The translations under genes were made by a program, and so were the position numbers. The notes under the pieces were generated by a model, which was not told the DNA's origin, did no database searches, and saw nothing but the letters and a program-made list of their open reading frames with translations. From Vulcanimicrobiota bacterium (GTDB taxonomy: Bacteria > Vulcanimicrobiota > Xenobia > Xenobiales > Xenobiaceae), in assembly GCA_944322965.1 (NCBI GenBank), contig CALUQR010000002.1:248001-312000 (forward strand): DNA of 64,000 nt. The letters are read 5' to 3'. Positions within the stretch are counted from its first letter, which is position 1, and each line of letters opens with the position of its first letter. Of the stretch, positions 8,142-18,469 are shown one piece after another.

Positions 8142-10400
8142 GTGCGCCAATTGCGAATCGGTATCGATGTGGGGGGGACCTTCACCCACGCCGTAGCTTT
8201 AGATAATCGCACTTTAGAGGTCGTAGCCCACCAAGTGGCCCCGACTACCCATACCCATCCCCAAGGGGTGGCGGCGGGGATTATTGAGGTCTGCTATAAG
8301 CTGCAAGAGCGCTTAGAATCCCAAGATAAGATCGTCTTCTTAGCCCACTCTACTACCCAAGCTACTAACGCCCTTTTGGAGGGGGATGTAGCTAAGGTGG
8401 GGATCGTAGGTTTAGCCGGAGCTTTAGAGGCCCTCAAAGTTAAGGGGGACCTCTCTTTAGGGCGCATTGAACTCACCCCGGGCAAATTCTTAGAGACGGA
8501 GAGTATTATCTTAGACCCTCAAGAGGAGGGCTTTGAGGAGCGTTTGCGGGAGCAATTAAAAAAGATGCAGGGGCGCGGGGTAGGGGCCGTGGTGGCCGCT
8601 CAGGCCTTCTCCGTGGACGATCCGCAAGGGGAGGACGAGGTCGAAAGGGTAGCCCGCGAGGTAGGTCTGCCCGCTTGCGCCACCCACCAGATGTCGGGGC
8701 TCTACGGTTTGGGCGCCCGCACCCAGACGGCCGTCTTTAACGCCTCTATCTTGCCCAAGATGATGGAGACGGCCCTTATGACGGAGAAGGCCCTCCAGGA
8801 GGGGGGCTTAGAGGCGCCGCTGATGGTAATGCGCTCCGATGGCGGGGTTATGAGCTTAGAGGAGATGCGCCGCCGTCCGGTCTGGACCCTACTCTCAGGG
8901 CCCGCCGCCGGTATCGCCGCCTGCCTCATGTTTCTCAAAGCCTCCGACGCCCTCTTCTTAGAGGTGGGAGGGACTAGCACCGACATCTGCCTAGTTAAGG
9001 ATGGGCGGGCCGCCGTGCGCTCGGCCTCTATCGGGGGGCGCAAGACTTACCTGCATACCTTAGATAGCCGCACTTTGGGGGTGGCCGGGGGCTCGATGGT
9101 GGGTTTAGAGGGGGAGAGATTGGCCCTCGGTCCGCGCAGCGCCCACCTGGCCGGTTATCCCTACGCCTCCTTCGCCCCCGAGGGGGAGCTGATTGAAGCT
9201 TCTGAGTTGCAGATGCAACAAGTTTCGCCCTTCGCCGGGGATCACGCCTACTGGGTGGTTGTGGGACCGGAGGGGCGGAAGTGGGCTTTGACTACGACCT
9301 GCGCCGCCAATCGCTTAGGATTAATTCCCCTCCAAGGTTACTCGCGGGGGAATAGGGCTCAGGTGCGGGAGGCCTTTAGCGCTTTAGCTAGAGAATTAGC
9401 CCAGCGAGGCTTAAAGCCCCGCTGGGCGGAGTATAGGCGCTGGTTGGAGGTCCAGAGCGCCTTAGATAATAGTTTAGGGGAGGAGGGGCCGCCTCAAGAA
9501 TTACCTAGTGGGGATTGGGAACAATTGGGGCGGGCTTGGGCCTGGGAGGTCTTAGAGGAGGCGTCCCGCCAGGTCTTACCTACCTTGGAGGGTTTAAAGC
9601 GCGAATACCACTTAGAGGGGCGTAAGATTAAGTTGTTAGGGGGCGGCGGAGGGGCGGGGGCTATAGTCCCTTATTTAGCGGAGCGCTGGGGGGCGCCTTG
9701 GGAGATAGCCCAGCGGGCGGAGGTCATCTCCGCCATTGGGGCGGCCTTGGCTATGGTGCGCGAAAGTTTAGAGCGCAATATTATGGATCCCACCCCGGCT
9801 GACATCCAGGCTTTGCGCCAACAGGCTGAAGAGGCGGTCCTCAAGATGGGGGCCGACCCCCAAAGTATTGAGGTGCGCATCGAGATCGAGGCCCAAAAGA
9901 ATATTTTGCGGGCTATCGCCCAAGGGAGTATCGAATTTTCTAACCGCCAAGTCCAAGAGCTCTCTCCCGCTGAGAGGCTGCAGACTCTGCAGGCGGCCGG
10001 CCCTCCGGAGAGTCAGTACCAATATTTGGGGAGTAGCGGCTACTACCACCTCTACCAGGGGGAGGTCGTCCATAAGCGCCTGTGGGGGTTATGGAAGAGC
10101 GTGGAGCGTACCCTCTGGCTGACCGATCCTAGCGGCAGCGTGCGCTTACAGGCGCCGGGAGCTAGCTGGGAGAAGGGGCGGGTGGCGGAGCTTATGCCCC
10201 TCTTAGAGGGGATCTTAGAGCGCTATACGAGTTACGGGGACGCGGGAGCCTTAGTGCCCGCCCTCCACTTAGTGGCGGGCCATAAATTGTGCGATCTGAG
10301 CTCTCTAGTTAAGGGGGAGCAGATTAAAGAGTTAGCCCGGGCGGAGGTAGAGGGCTTAGAGGGGGCGACTCCGCTCTTAATCTTAATTAAGCGCGCTTAA
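8142..10400 (+). CDS. Hydantoinase/oxoprolinase subunit A family protein
   Basis: ATP-dependent hydrolysis of cyclic amides such as hydantoins or 5-oxoproline is the family role. The N-terminus carries the actin-like phosphate motif RIGIDVGGTFTHAVALD. The middle has MRSDGGVMS, LSGPAAGIAACL and the hallmark EVGGTSTDICLV. The C-terminal third contains KLLGGGGGAGAIVPYLA, another nucleotide-fold loop. At 752 residues it is longer than many HyuA subunits because of extra C-terminal sequence. The gene starts at GTG 8142 after a GAGGAGAGGAGG ribosome site. No HyuB partner is present in the window, so its exact activity is open. Confidence 0.88.
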   Translation: MRQLRIGIDVGGTFTHAVALDNRTLEVVAHQVAPTTHTHPQGVAAGIIEVCYKLQERLESQDKIVFLAHSTTQATNALLEGDVAKVGIVGLAGALEALKVKGDLSLGRIELTPGKFLETESIILDPQEEGFEERLREQLKKMQGRGVGAVVAAQAFSVDDPQGEDEVERVAREVGLPACATHQMSGLYGLGARTQTAVFNASILPKMMETALMTEKALQEGGLEAPLMVMRSDGGVMSLEEMRRRPVWTLLSGPAAGIAACLMFLKASDALFLEVGGTSTDICLVKDGRAAVRSASIGGRKTYLHTLDSRTLGVAGGSMVGLEGERLALGPRSAHLAGYPYASFAPEGELIEASELQMQQVSPFAGDHAYWVVVGPEGRKWALTTTCAANRLGLIPLQGYSRGNRAQVREAFSALARELAQRGLKPRWAEYRRWLEVQSALDNSLGEEGPPQELPSGDWEQLGRAWAWEVLEEASRQVLPTLEGLKREYHLEGRKIKLLGGGGGAGAIVPYLAERWGAPWEIAQRAEVISAIGAALAMVRESLERNIMDPTPADIQALRQQAEEAVLKMGADPQSIEVRIEIEAQKNILRAIAQGSIEFSNRQVQELSPAERLQTLQAAGPPESQYQYLGSSGYYHLYQGEVVHKRLWGLWKSVERTLWLTDPSGSVRLQAPGASWEKGRVAELMPLLEGILERYTSYGDAGALVPALHLVAGHKLCDLSSLVKGEQIKELARAEVEGLEGATPLLILIKRA

Positions 10401-10415
10401 ACTGGAGGCTGATAG

Positions 10416-10859
10416 ATGGATCAGAATCTATTGAGTTTAATCTATCCGCACTGGCGGGAAGAGGCCGCCCATTGGTCGGCGGCTTTAGCTAGGGCCCAGG
10501 AATTATATGATCCGCAGCAGGCCGATCCCGCCCAGCGCTTAGAGAGTTTAGGCTATCGTCTAGAGTTAGCGCCGCTCAGCGTGCCCGGAGCTACGGTTTA
10601 CGGGCGCATCGATAAAGAGGAGCGCGTCGTCTACCTAGACTTAGAGGCTCTCGATACCCTCTTAGAACGCACCCAGGGCTGGGGGGAAGGGGAGCTCGAT
10701 TTAGCGAGCGCCAGTACTCTCATTTGGGCTCACGAGCTCTACCACGCCTTGGAGCGGCGCCCCCGAGCCTATAGCGAATTGGCGGCCCAACTGTTCGCCC
10801 TCTTGAGCCTGGGATACGACCCGCAAACTTTGCGTCTGCAACTAGAAGCCGAGGGTTAA
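10416..10859 (+). CDS. Small HExxH protein, possible zinc peptidase
   Basis: The 147-residue protein has one striking motif, IWAHELYHALE near residue 107, an HExxH zinc-binding and catalytic signature. The preceding segment VYGRIDKEERVVYLDLEALD looks like the strand-helix lead-in of IrrE- or ImmA-type minimal peptidases. A third metal ligand could come from the glutamate in AYSELAAQLFAL. There is no signal peptide, so it would act in the cytoplasm. It follows the hydantoinase gene by 15 bases and is probably co-transcribed. The family is not recognised with certainty. Confidence 0.7.
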   Translation: MDQNLLSLIYPHWREEAAHWSAALARAQELYDPQQADPAQRLESLGYRLELAPLSVPGATVYGRIDKEERVVYLDLEALDTLLERTQGWGEGELDLASASTLIWAHELYHALERRPRAYSELAAQLFALLSLGYDPQTLRLQLEAEG

Positions 10860-10943
10860 TTTAAGACTAAATAGAGGCTTAGAACCCTTATTTTTAGGGG
10901 AAATAAAGGAAGTTAAGGCGGGGCGTATAAATAGCTAAGCACC

Positions 10944-12308
10944 ATGTGGTTAGCAGCTGATGAAGTTTTTGATACCCTGCGCATGATCGAAAATGAGCAT
11001 TTAGATGTGCGCACCGTGACCATGGGGCTCAGTCTCCAAGATTGCGCCTCCAACTCCATGAGTACTACTTGCGATAATGTCAAACGCAAGATCGTCTCCG
11101 TGGGCCAGCGCTTAGTGCCCGTAGTGGAGCAGGTCTCCCAAGAGTTTGGGGTGCCTATCGTCAATAAGCGCATCGCCCTCTCCCCGCTGGCCCTCTTAGG
11201 GGCTTCCACGGGCGCCGACTCTTACGTGCCCCTGGCCGTCGCCGTCGATGAGGCCGCTAAAGAGGTAGGGGTCGACTATATTGGCGGTTTCAGCGCGCTA
11301 GTCCACAAGGGCTTCACTCGCTCCGACCGCACCTTATTCGCCTCTATCCCCGAAGCGCTCAACGTCACCGACCGCGTCTGCGCCTCCGTCTCCTTAGCTT
11401 CGACTAAGGCGGGGATCAATATGGACGCCGTCAAGTACTTTGGGGAGATCGTCAAAGAGACGGCCTTTAAGCGCCCCGAGTTGGCCGGTTTGCCCTGCTG
11501 TAAGTTGGTCTGTTTCTGCAATATGGTAGAGGATAATCCCTTTATCGCCGGGGCTATGCACGGGGTAGGGGAAGCGGAGTGTTCTATCAATGTGGGGATC
11601 AGCGGTCCGGGGGTAGTCAACGCCGCCTTGCGCCGTCTGGGTCCTAAGGCCGGTTTAGGCGAAGTGGCCGAAGCGGTCAAGCGCACCGCCTTTCGCATTA
11701 CGCGCATGGGCGAGTTGGTGGGCCGCGAAGTTTCGCGCCGTTTGGGGATTAACTTCGGTATCTTAGATCTCTCCTTGGCGCCTACGCCCGCCCGCGGGGA
11801 CTCGGTAGCCGACGTTTTGGAAGCTATGGGCTTAGAGCGTTGCGGTACCCACGGCACTACGGCCGCCTTGGCCCTCTTAAACGACGCGGTCAAGAAGGGG
11901 GGCACGATGGCCTCCTCCTCGGTGGGCGGCTTATCGGGGGCTTTTATCCCCCTCTCCGAAGATGAGGAGATGGCCCACTGCGCGGCCATTGGGGCTCTCT
12001 CGCTCGACAAGTTAGAGGCTATGACCTGCGTCTGTTCCGTCGGTTTAGATATGATCGCCGTTCCCGGGGATACGCCCGCCACTACCATTTCGGGGATCGT
12101 GGCCGATGAGATGGCTATCGGGATGGTCAACAATAAGACTACGGCGGTGCGCATCTTACCCGTGCCCGGCAAGAAGGCCGGGGAGACGGTCGATTATGGC
12201 GGCCTCTTGGGAGCGGCCACGATTATCTCCCTCAACCCCTTCTCTTCGAAGGGCTTTGTAGAGCGGGGCGGTCACATTCCGGCCCCCATGCAAGCTTTGC
12301 GCAACTAG
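10944..12308 (+). CDS. UPF0210 (DUF711) family protein
   Basis: Strongly resembles the UPF0210 family, a conserved protein of unknown function with a glycyl-radical-enzyme-like fold. The signature near the start, [15 protein letters not shown], is present, followed by [48 protein letters not shown] and [14 protein letters not shown]-like segments (here [14 protein letters not shown]). At 454 residues it is full length. It is usually paired with a small ACT-domain protein (UPF0237), which is not seen next to it here. The start at ATG 10944 follows an 84-base spacer containing a small hairpin near 10888-10901. Confidence 0.93.
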   Translation: MWLAADEVFDTLRMIENEHLDVRTVTMGLSLQDCASNSMSTTCDNVKRKIVSVGQRLVPVVEQVSQEFGVPIVNKRIALSPLALLGASTGADSYVPLAVAVDEAAKEVGVDYIGGFSALVHKGFTRSDRTLFASIPEALNVTDRVCASVSLASTKAGINMDAVKYFGEIVKETAFKRPELAGLPCCKLVCFCNMVEDNPFIAGAMHGVGEAECSINVGISGPGVVNAALRRLGPKAGLGEVAEAVKRTAFRITRMGELVGREVSRRLGINFGILDLSLAPTPARGDSVADVLEAMGLERCGTHGTTAALALLNDAVKKGGTMASSSVGGLSGAFIPLSEDEEMAHCAAIGALSLDKLEAMTCVCSVGLDMIAVPGDTPATTISGIVADEMAIGMVNNKTTAVRILPVPGKKAGETVDYGGLLGAATIISLNPFSSKGFVERGGHIPAPMQALRN

Positions 12309-12317
12309 GAGGCGTAG

Positions 12318-13001
12318 GTGGCGGAAATCTATCTGGTGCGCCACGGCCAGCCCCAATGGTCCCAAGGGGAACTGAGCTGTGAGGAGCCGGGGCTGACCCC
12401 GCTAGGTGCGGAACACGCTAAGGGCGCGGGTCAGGCTCTGGGGCGGGTGGGCTTTACCCACTTTTTCGCCTCGCCCTTGCGCCGCGCCCAGGAGACGGCC
12501 CATTTTATCGCCCCCCACGTCGGTTTAGAACCGCAACCTATCCCCTGGTGGCGGGAGTATCAGGCTAAACCGATGGATCAGCGCCCCTTAGAGGAGGTCC
12601 AGGAGTATTTCCGCCTCTGGCAGGCTACCGCTCTGGCTCAGCGTCAGGCGGGGCCGCCGGGCGGGGAGAGTTTACAGGAACTAGTTACTCGGGTCCAGAG
12701 CGGCTTAGAGAGCCTATTGCTCTCTTTGGGATTTAAGTATGAGTGGGACGGTCCCTGGCGCAAGTGGTCGGAGCCCAGTCCAGAAATTAAGATCCTCTTG
12801 GTGGGCCATACTTTCGCTTCCGCTATGGGGGCCGGTTATCTGCTCAATTTAGAGCCTAACCCCCTCTTAGGGGAGCAATTGCGTTTAGGTTGGGGGGCTT
12901 ACAATAGGGTGACGACCTTCCCTCTAGGGGGAGGTCTCATTTGGAGGTTACGGGAGGTAGATAGCCGCTCCCATTTGGGTGGGTTGCCCAACGATCTTTG
13001 A
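12318..13001 (+). CDS. Histidine phosphatase (phosphoglycerate-mutase-like) family protein
   Basis: The N-terminal motif IYLVRHGQPQWS contains the RHG triad whose His carries the phosphate during catalysis. Further family features are LTPLGAEHA, ASPLRRAQETA and, late in the protein, LLVGHTFASAMGAGYLL with the second catalytic His. With 227 residues it fits small phosphatases acting on sugar phosphates, nucleotides or cobalamin precursors; the substrate is not evident. The GTG start lies nine bases after the UPF0210 stop, preceded by AGGAGG. Confidence 0.88.
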   Translation: MAEIYLVRHGQPQWSQGELSCEEPGLTPLGAEHAKGAGQALGRVGFTHFFASPLRRAQETAHFIAPHVGLEPQPIPWWREYQAKPMDQRPLEEVQEYFRLWQATALAQRQAGPPGGESLQELVTRVQSGLESLLLSLGFKYEWDGPWRKWSEPSPEIKILLVGHTFASAMGAGYLLNLEPNPLLGEQLRLGWGAYNRVTTFPLGGGLIWRLREVDSRSHLGGLPNDL

Positions 13002-13020
13002 GAGGAGGTAGGGTGCGCAG

Positions 13021-14481
<1,461 letters not shown>

Positions 14482-14494
14482 GAAATAGTTGTAT

Positions 14495-15370
14495 ATGCAA
14501 AATAAAGAAAGCTTTTCTGGTCCCAGCGCCGGCGCCGGGTTGCGGGTGGGATGCCACCTCTCCATCTCTAAGGGCTTGATGGCTATGGGGCGGGACGCGC
14601 TCTCCATAGGGGCCAACGTCTGTCAATTCTTCTGTCGCAATCCGCGCAGTAAGGGGAAATTGAAATTTAAGGATGAGGAGATCGCCCAATTTCGGGGGTT
14701 TATTGAGGAGAACGATTTCGGTCCCCTCTTGGCCCACAGTCCCTTTGTCATTAATGCGGCCTCTATCGATCCTCAAGTTAGCTCCCTCACCGAAGAGATC
14801 TTAAAAGAGGATTTGGAGTTTATTAGTAAGCTGCCGGGGGCTATGTATAATATCCACCCCGGCAATTACTTGCAGCGTACTCCCCAGGAGGCCATAGCTA
14901 CTATCGCCCAGACGCTCAACGAGTGTCGAGCCGCCCATCACGAGCAGTGGTTCCTCTTAGAGACGATGGCCGGCAAGGGGACGGAGATCGGCCGCACCTT
15001 CCAGGAGTTGCGGGAGATAATCGATCGGAGCGACTATTCGGAGCGCTTAGGGGTCTGCTTAGATACCTGTCACGTCTGGGACGGGGGCTACGACGTAGCC
15101 CAGCGCTTAGACGAGGTCTTGGCGGAGTTCGACCAGATCCTCGGTTTAGAGCGCTTGCGGGCTATCCACTTAAATGACACTTTAAATGATCTAGGGGCCC
15201 ACAAGGACCGCCACGCGCGTTTAGGGGAAGGGAAGTTAGGGGTAGAGGCTATCGCCCAGATTATCAACCATCCCCAGTTGCGTCATTTGCCCTTCTACTT
15301 GGAGACCCCCAATGAACTGCCTGGCTACGCCCGCGAAATAGCCCTCTTGCGCCAACTGTACCGGGGTTAG
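14495..15370 (+). CDS. nfo: Endonuclease IV (deoxyribonuclease IV)
   Basis: Cuts DNA 5' of abasic sites in base excision repair, using three zinc ions in a TIM barrel. The metal ligands sit in the usual motifs: LAHSPFVINAAS, YNIHPGNY, LLETMAGKGTEIG, CLDTCHVWDGGYD, IHLNDT, AHKDRHARLGEGKLG and YLETPNE. Length is typical. ATG 14495 is preferred over TTG 14489 because it is a strong start codon and the extra two residues are not conserved; a GGA at 14481 could serve either. It follows rarA by a few bases, giving a repair pair. Confidence 0.95.
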   Translation: MQNKESFSGPSAGAGLRVGCHLSISKGLMAMGRDALSIGANVCQFFCRNPRSKGKLKFKDEEIAQFRGFIEENDFGPLLAHSPFVINAASIDPQVSSLTEEILKEDLEFISKLPGAMYNIHPGNYLQRTPQEAIATIAQTLNECRAAHHEQWFLLETMAGKGTEIGRTFQELREIIDRSDYSERLGVCLDTCHVWDGGYDVAQRLDEVLAEFDQILGLERLRAIHLNDTLNDLGAHKDRHARLGEGKLGVEAIAQIINHPQLRHLPFYLETPNELPGYAREIALLRQLYRG

Positions 15371-17041
15371 ATGGCGCGCCCCACCTCTAAACGGAGCTTT
15401 TGGGATCGAGAGCTACAGGTAGTAGCTAGTAGCTCTTTTGAGAGCACGCGCCTTTTGGGCTTATTGATCCTCTTAGCCTCTTTGGTGATGATCGCCCTCT
15501 CCGGGTGGTTGGCCTCCCAGGCCCAAGCCAAGGGTTGGCTCTTCGCCAGATCTCAGACTTTGAGCGTAGCTACCTTAGCGGAATTGCAGACCTTAGAGCC
15601 CGCCCGGATGTTGCGCCTAGAGGAGTGGCAGACGGCAGCCCCCCTCTTTGAGACCTTAGTCCAGGTGGGGGAGCGCCCGGGAGAGTTTGAGCCCGGTCTA
15701 GCTCAGAGTTGGCTAGTAGAGGAGGGGGGCAAGGTTTGGACCTTCACCCTGCGGGAGGGGGTCTTCTTCCATAATGGGCAGCGCCTTACGGCCCAAGCGG
15801 TGGTTCAGTGGTTAGAGCATCTGTGCGGAGGGGAGCGACCTAATCCCTACCTCTGGAGTCAGTTTCCTTATATAGCGGCTAGTTTAGGGGGCAAGCGCCC
15901 CCTCTTAGAGCGCGTCCAGGCGGTAGACGAGCGGCGGGTGCGCTTCACCTTGCGCCGCCCTTTGGCCGATTTTTTAGAAGTCTTGGCCGCTCCCGCCTGG
16001 GGGGTCGTCTCCCCCGCCTCTTACCAGGAAGGGGGCTTTGTGCCCATCGGGACCGGCCCTTACCAGTTAGTAGAGTGGCGCCCCGGCCAGCGCCTCAGCT
16101 TGCGCCTCTTTAGCGGTTACTGGCGGGAGAAGCCCCAGATTGAACGCCTCTTACTGCTCAGTTTACCTCCCGCCCAATTGCGGGTGCGCGAATTGAGGCG
16201 GGGCAACGTAGATATCGCCTTAGATCTCCCCCTAGAGCAGATAGAGCGCTTAGAGCGGGAGGGGCGGATTAAGATCCAGACCGGGCCCAGCCGGGGCTTA
16301 GTAGCCGTAGCTCCCAATTGTAGCCACCGCCCTTTTAGCGATTTGCGGGGGCGTTTGGCCTTACAGTACGCCTTACCGAAGCGGGAGATCTACCGCCGCT
16401 TCTGTTTAGAGCGGGGGCAGGTGGGGGGCGACATCTTCTCCCCTTTGAGTTGGGCGCGCTCTAAACATTTAAAGTCCCCCGAATATAGCCCCCACAAGGC
16501 TAAACGCCTCTTCGATAGGGTCTATGGCAGTCAACAGGGTCCGCGCCATTTGAGCTTAATCTACCGCCGCTATAACAGCCTTTTAGAAGAGCCGCAGCGT
16601 CTAGCCAATTTCTTGAGCCAGCGGCTGGGAGAGTTGGGCTTGGCGGTCTCTACTTACCCTTTAGAGGAAGAAGAGTATAATTTAGCCCTGCGCAGCGGTC
16701 AGTACGATCTCGTCTTGCGTTTAGAGAGTTGGCCCTGGGTCGATCCGGCTACGGAGTTAAATCTCTCCTGGGCTTGGGCTCCGGGGCTCAATCGCCTCTA
16801 TAATCCCGCCAACTATTATAGCAACCGTTTGAGCCTATTGGGGGAAGGGGCCCGCTTTGTAGGTTTACAGGCGGAGCGAGAGGCGGCCTACGCCGAGGTC
16901 CAAGAGAAGTTGGCCCAGGATGGGGTGGCTCTCAACTTGGCCTGGACGGAGATCTATCACGGTTGCGGGCTGAAGGTAGCCAATTTAGTCAGTAACCGTT
17001 GGGGCCTCCTCGATTTAGGGGCGGTAGTGGTGGAGGAGTAA
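15371..17041 (+). CDS. Membrane-anchored extracellular solute-binding protein, family 5
   Basis: Binds peptides, nickel or another small solute outside the membrane for uptake. A cytoplasmic basic stretch is followed by one hydrophobic helix (about residues 27-50) ending at LASQAQA. The rest matches the SBP_bac_5 fold: LFETLVQ, PGLAQSWLVEEGGKVWTFTL, REGVFFHNGQ and FVPIGTGPYQLVEWRPGQRL. The C-terminal lobe has AYAEVQEKLAQDGVALNL. No permease or ATPase of a dipeptide transporter is nearby, so it may work with a distant system. It starts directly after the nfo stop. Confidence 0.88.
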   Translation: MARPTSKRSFWDRELQVVASSSFESTRLLGLLILLASLVMIALSGWLASQAQAKGWLFARSQTLSVATLAELQTLEPARMLRLEEWQTAAPLFETLVQVGERPGEFEPGLAQSWLVEEGGKVWTFTLREGVFFHNGQRLTAQAVVQWLEHLCGGERPNPYLWSQFPYIAASLGGKRPLLERVQAVDERRVRFTLRRPLADFLEVLAAPAWGVVSPASYQEGGFVPIGTGPYQLVEWRPGQRLSLRLFSGYWREKPQIERLLLLSLPPAQLRVRELRRGNVDIALDLPLEQIERLEREGRIKIQTGPSRGLVAVAPNCSHRPFSDLRGRLALQYALPKREIYRRFCLERGQVGGDIFSPLSWARSKHLKSPEYSPHKAKRLFDRVYGSQQGPRHLSLIYRRYNSLLEEPQRLANFLSQRLGELGLAVSTYPLEEEEYNLALRSGQYDLVLRLESWPWVDPATELNLSWAWAPGLNRLYNPANYYSNRLSLLGEGARFVGLQAEREAAYAEVQEKLAQDGVALNLAWTEIYHGCGLKVANLVSNRWGLLDLGAVVVEE

Positions 17042-17045
17042 GTTT

Positions 17046-18446
17046 ATGGCCTGGGAGGGTGAAAAGTTGAGGGCCCAGGTGGCCGCTACCCTACCTGAGG
17101 GGCGGGGAGAGGAGCTCCTCACCTGGGCCCGAGAGCAGGAGTACGCCCTCTACTTAGTGGGCGGGGTGTGGCGCTCGCTCACTTGGGGGGAGCCCGTCCA
17201 CGATTGGGATCTAGTAGTCGATTCTTCTGACCCCCAAGTAGCTTGCCAACTCTCCCAAGAGATCGCCCAGCGTTGGAATTTAGCCTGGGTCGTCTTAGAT
17301 GGCCAGAGGGGCTTTTACCGCTGCCAAGAGCGCTCTCAGAGGTGGAGCCTCGATCTCTGCGCTAGGGTGGGGGAGAGTATGCTCCGGGACCTCCAGGTGC
17401 GCGACTTTACCATTAACGCTTTGGCCTGGGAGATGGGGAGCGGCCAGTGGCTAGATGGCGGTTATTCGCGCCTCGATTTAGAGAAGCGCCACTTGCGCTT
17501 ACAGAGTCCTAAGTCTCTAGAGATCGATCCCTTGCGCGCTCTGCGCGCCGCCCGCTTTGCGGCCTCTAGCTCTTTAAGTTGGGATAAGGAGCTGGGAGAG
17601 GCGGTAAGGGCGACGTTAGAGAGCGGGCTAGTTAACGTGGCGCCCGAGCGCCAGTGGGCGGAATTAGCCGCCTGGGCCGCCCACCCCTTAGCCCCCCAAT
17701 GGTCTACTTGGGAGGAGTGGGGGCTACTCCACTTTTTAGATCCCCAGGGAGATAAGGGGGCGGAAGGGAGATTTAAGATTAGAGTCTGGGAAGAGGCCCA
17801 GAGGGCGGGTTGGCCCTCCTTCCCCCAATCTGGCGCTTCTCTTAAGGGTTGGCTGGCGGAGGAGAGCGCCGGGGGGCGGCGGCGCTTGGCCCTTTGGAAA
17901 TTGTGGGAGCTAGCCCCTAGAGCTTGGGCGCCCTCGCCCCCTTGGCCCTTAGCTAGCGAAGAGCGGCGCGCGGGAGAGGAGGGGCGGAAGCTCCTAGAGT
18001 TAGCTTACCAATTGTGGGCGGAGCGGGCGCCCTGGGGGGACTGGTACCTCTGGGGGCGCTCGGCGCGCTCGCTACCGGCCCTCTTGGCGGCCCTCTGGGT
18101 CCATAAAGTGGCCCTGGCCCTGGCCCGGGAAGGGGCAGGCTCTAGGCCTTGGAGGGCGAATAACTTAGAGCGCGGAGTTGGGAAGAGCGGGCCCAGTTTA
18201 GAGGCCCATCTCGACCGACTTTTAGGCGATTACTTTCAAGGTGGTCCCATCTTTCGCCCCCAATTGCCGGTGGACGGTTTAAAAATTGCCCACTGGGCGG
18301 GGTTGGAGACCGGGCCGCGGTTGGGGAGATTGTTGGAGCGCTTGCGCCGGGCGGGAGCGGGAAGATTCTTGACGCGCCTGGAGGCACGGCGTTTGGTGGA
18401 GTCGTGGCTGGCTTCTCCCAGCGGGGAGGGCCAGAGCGCAGAATAG
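17046..18446 (+). CDS. tRNA nucleotidyltransferase / poly(A) polymerase family protein
   Basis: Adds CCA or A residues to RNA 3' ends. The class II nucleotidyltransferase head is clear: YLVGGVWRSLTWGE, the DWDLVV carboxylate pair that binds Mg, RDFTINALAWEM, and the DPLRALRAARFAA motif of the neck. The C-terminal half is rich in Trp, Ala and Arg and does not show a clear HD domain. Whether it makes CCA, only C or only A cannot be read from the motifs. The gene lies five bases after the solute-binding protein gene. Confidence 0.85.
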   Translation: MAWEGEKLRAQVAATLPEGRGEELLTWAREQEYALYLVGGVWRSLTWGEPVHDWDLVVDSSDPQVACQLSQEIAQRWNLAWVVLDGQRGFYRCQERSQRWSLDLCARVGESMLRDLQVRDFTINALAWEMGSGQWLDGGYSRLDLEKRHLRLQSPKSLEIDPLRALRAARFAASSSLSWDKELGEAVRATLESGLVNVAPERQWAELAAWAAHPLAPQWSTWEEWGLLHFLDPQGDKGAEGRFKIRVWEEAQRAGWPSFPQSGASLKGWLAEESAGGRRRLALWKLWELAPRAWAPSPPWPLASEERRAGEEGRKLLELAYQLWAERAPWGDWYLWGRSARSLPALLAALWVHKVALALAREGAGSRPWRANNLERGVGKSGPSLEAHLDRLLGDYFQGGPIFRPQLPVDGLKIAHWAGLETGPRLGRLLERLRRAGAGRFLTRLEARRLVESWLASPSGEGQSAE

Positions 18447-18469
18447 GTTAAGGGGTCGCAAAAACCTGC

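Noticed and set aside
11276-12172. Open reverse-strand frame of 298 codons inside the UPF0210 gene
   Set aside because: The forward gene has strong family motifs throughout. The antisense product is Pro/Ser/Thr-rich with no recognisable motif.
15371-17041. Complete dipeptide ABC transporter
   Set aside because: Only the binding protein is present. The neighbours are nfo and a tRNA nucleotidyltransferase gene.
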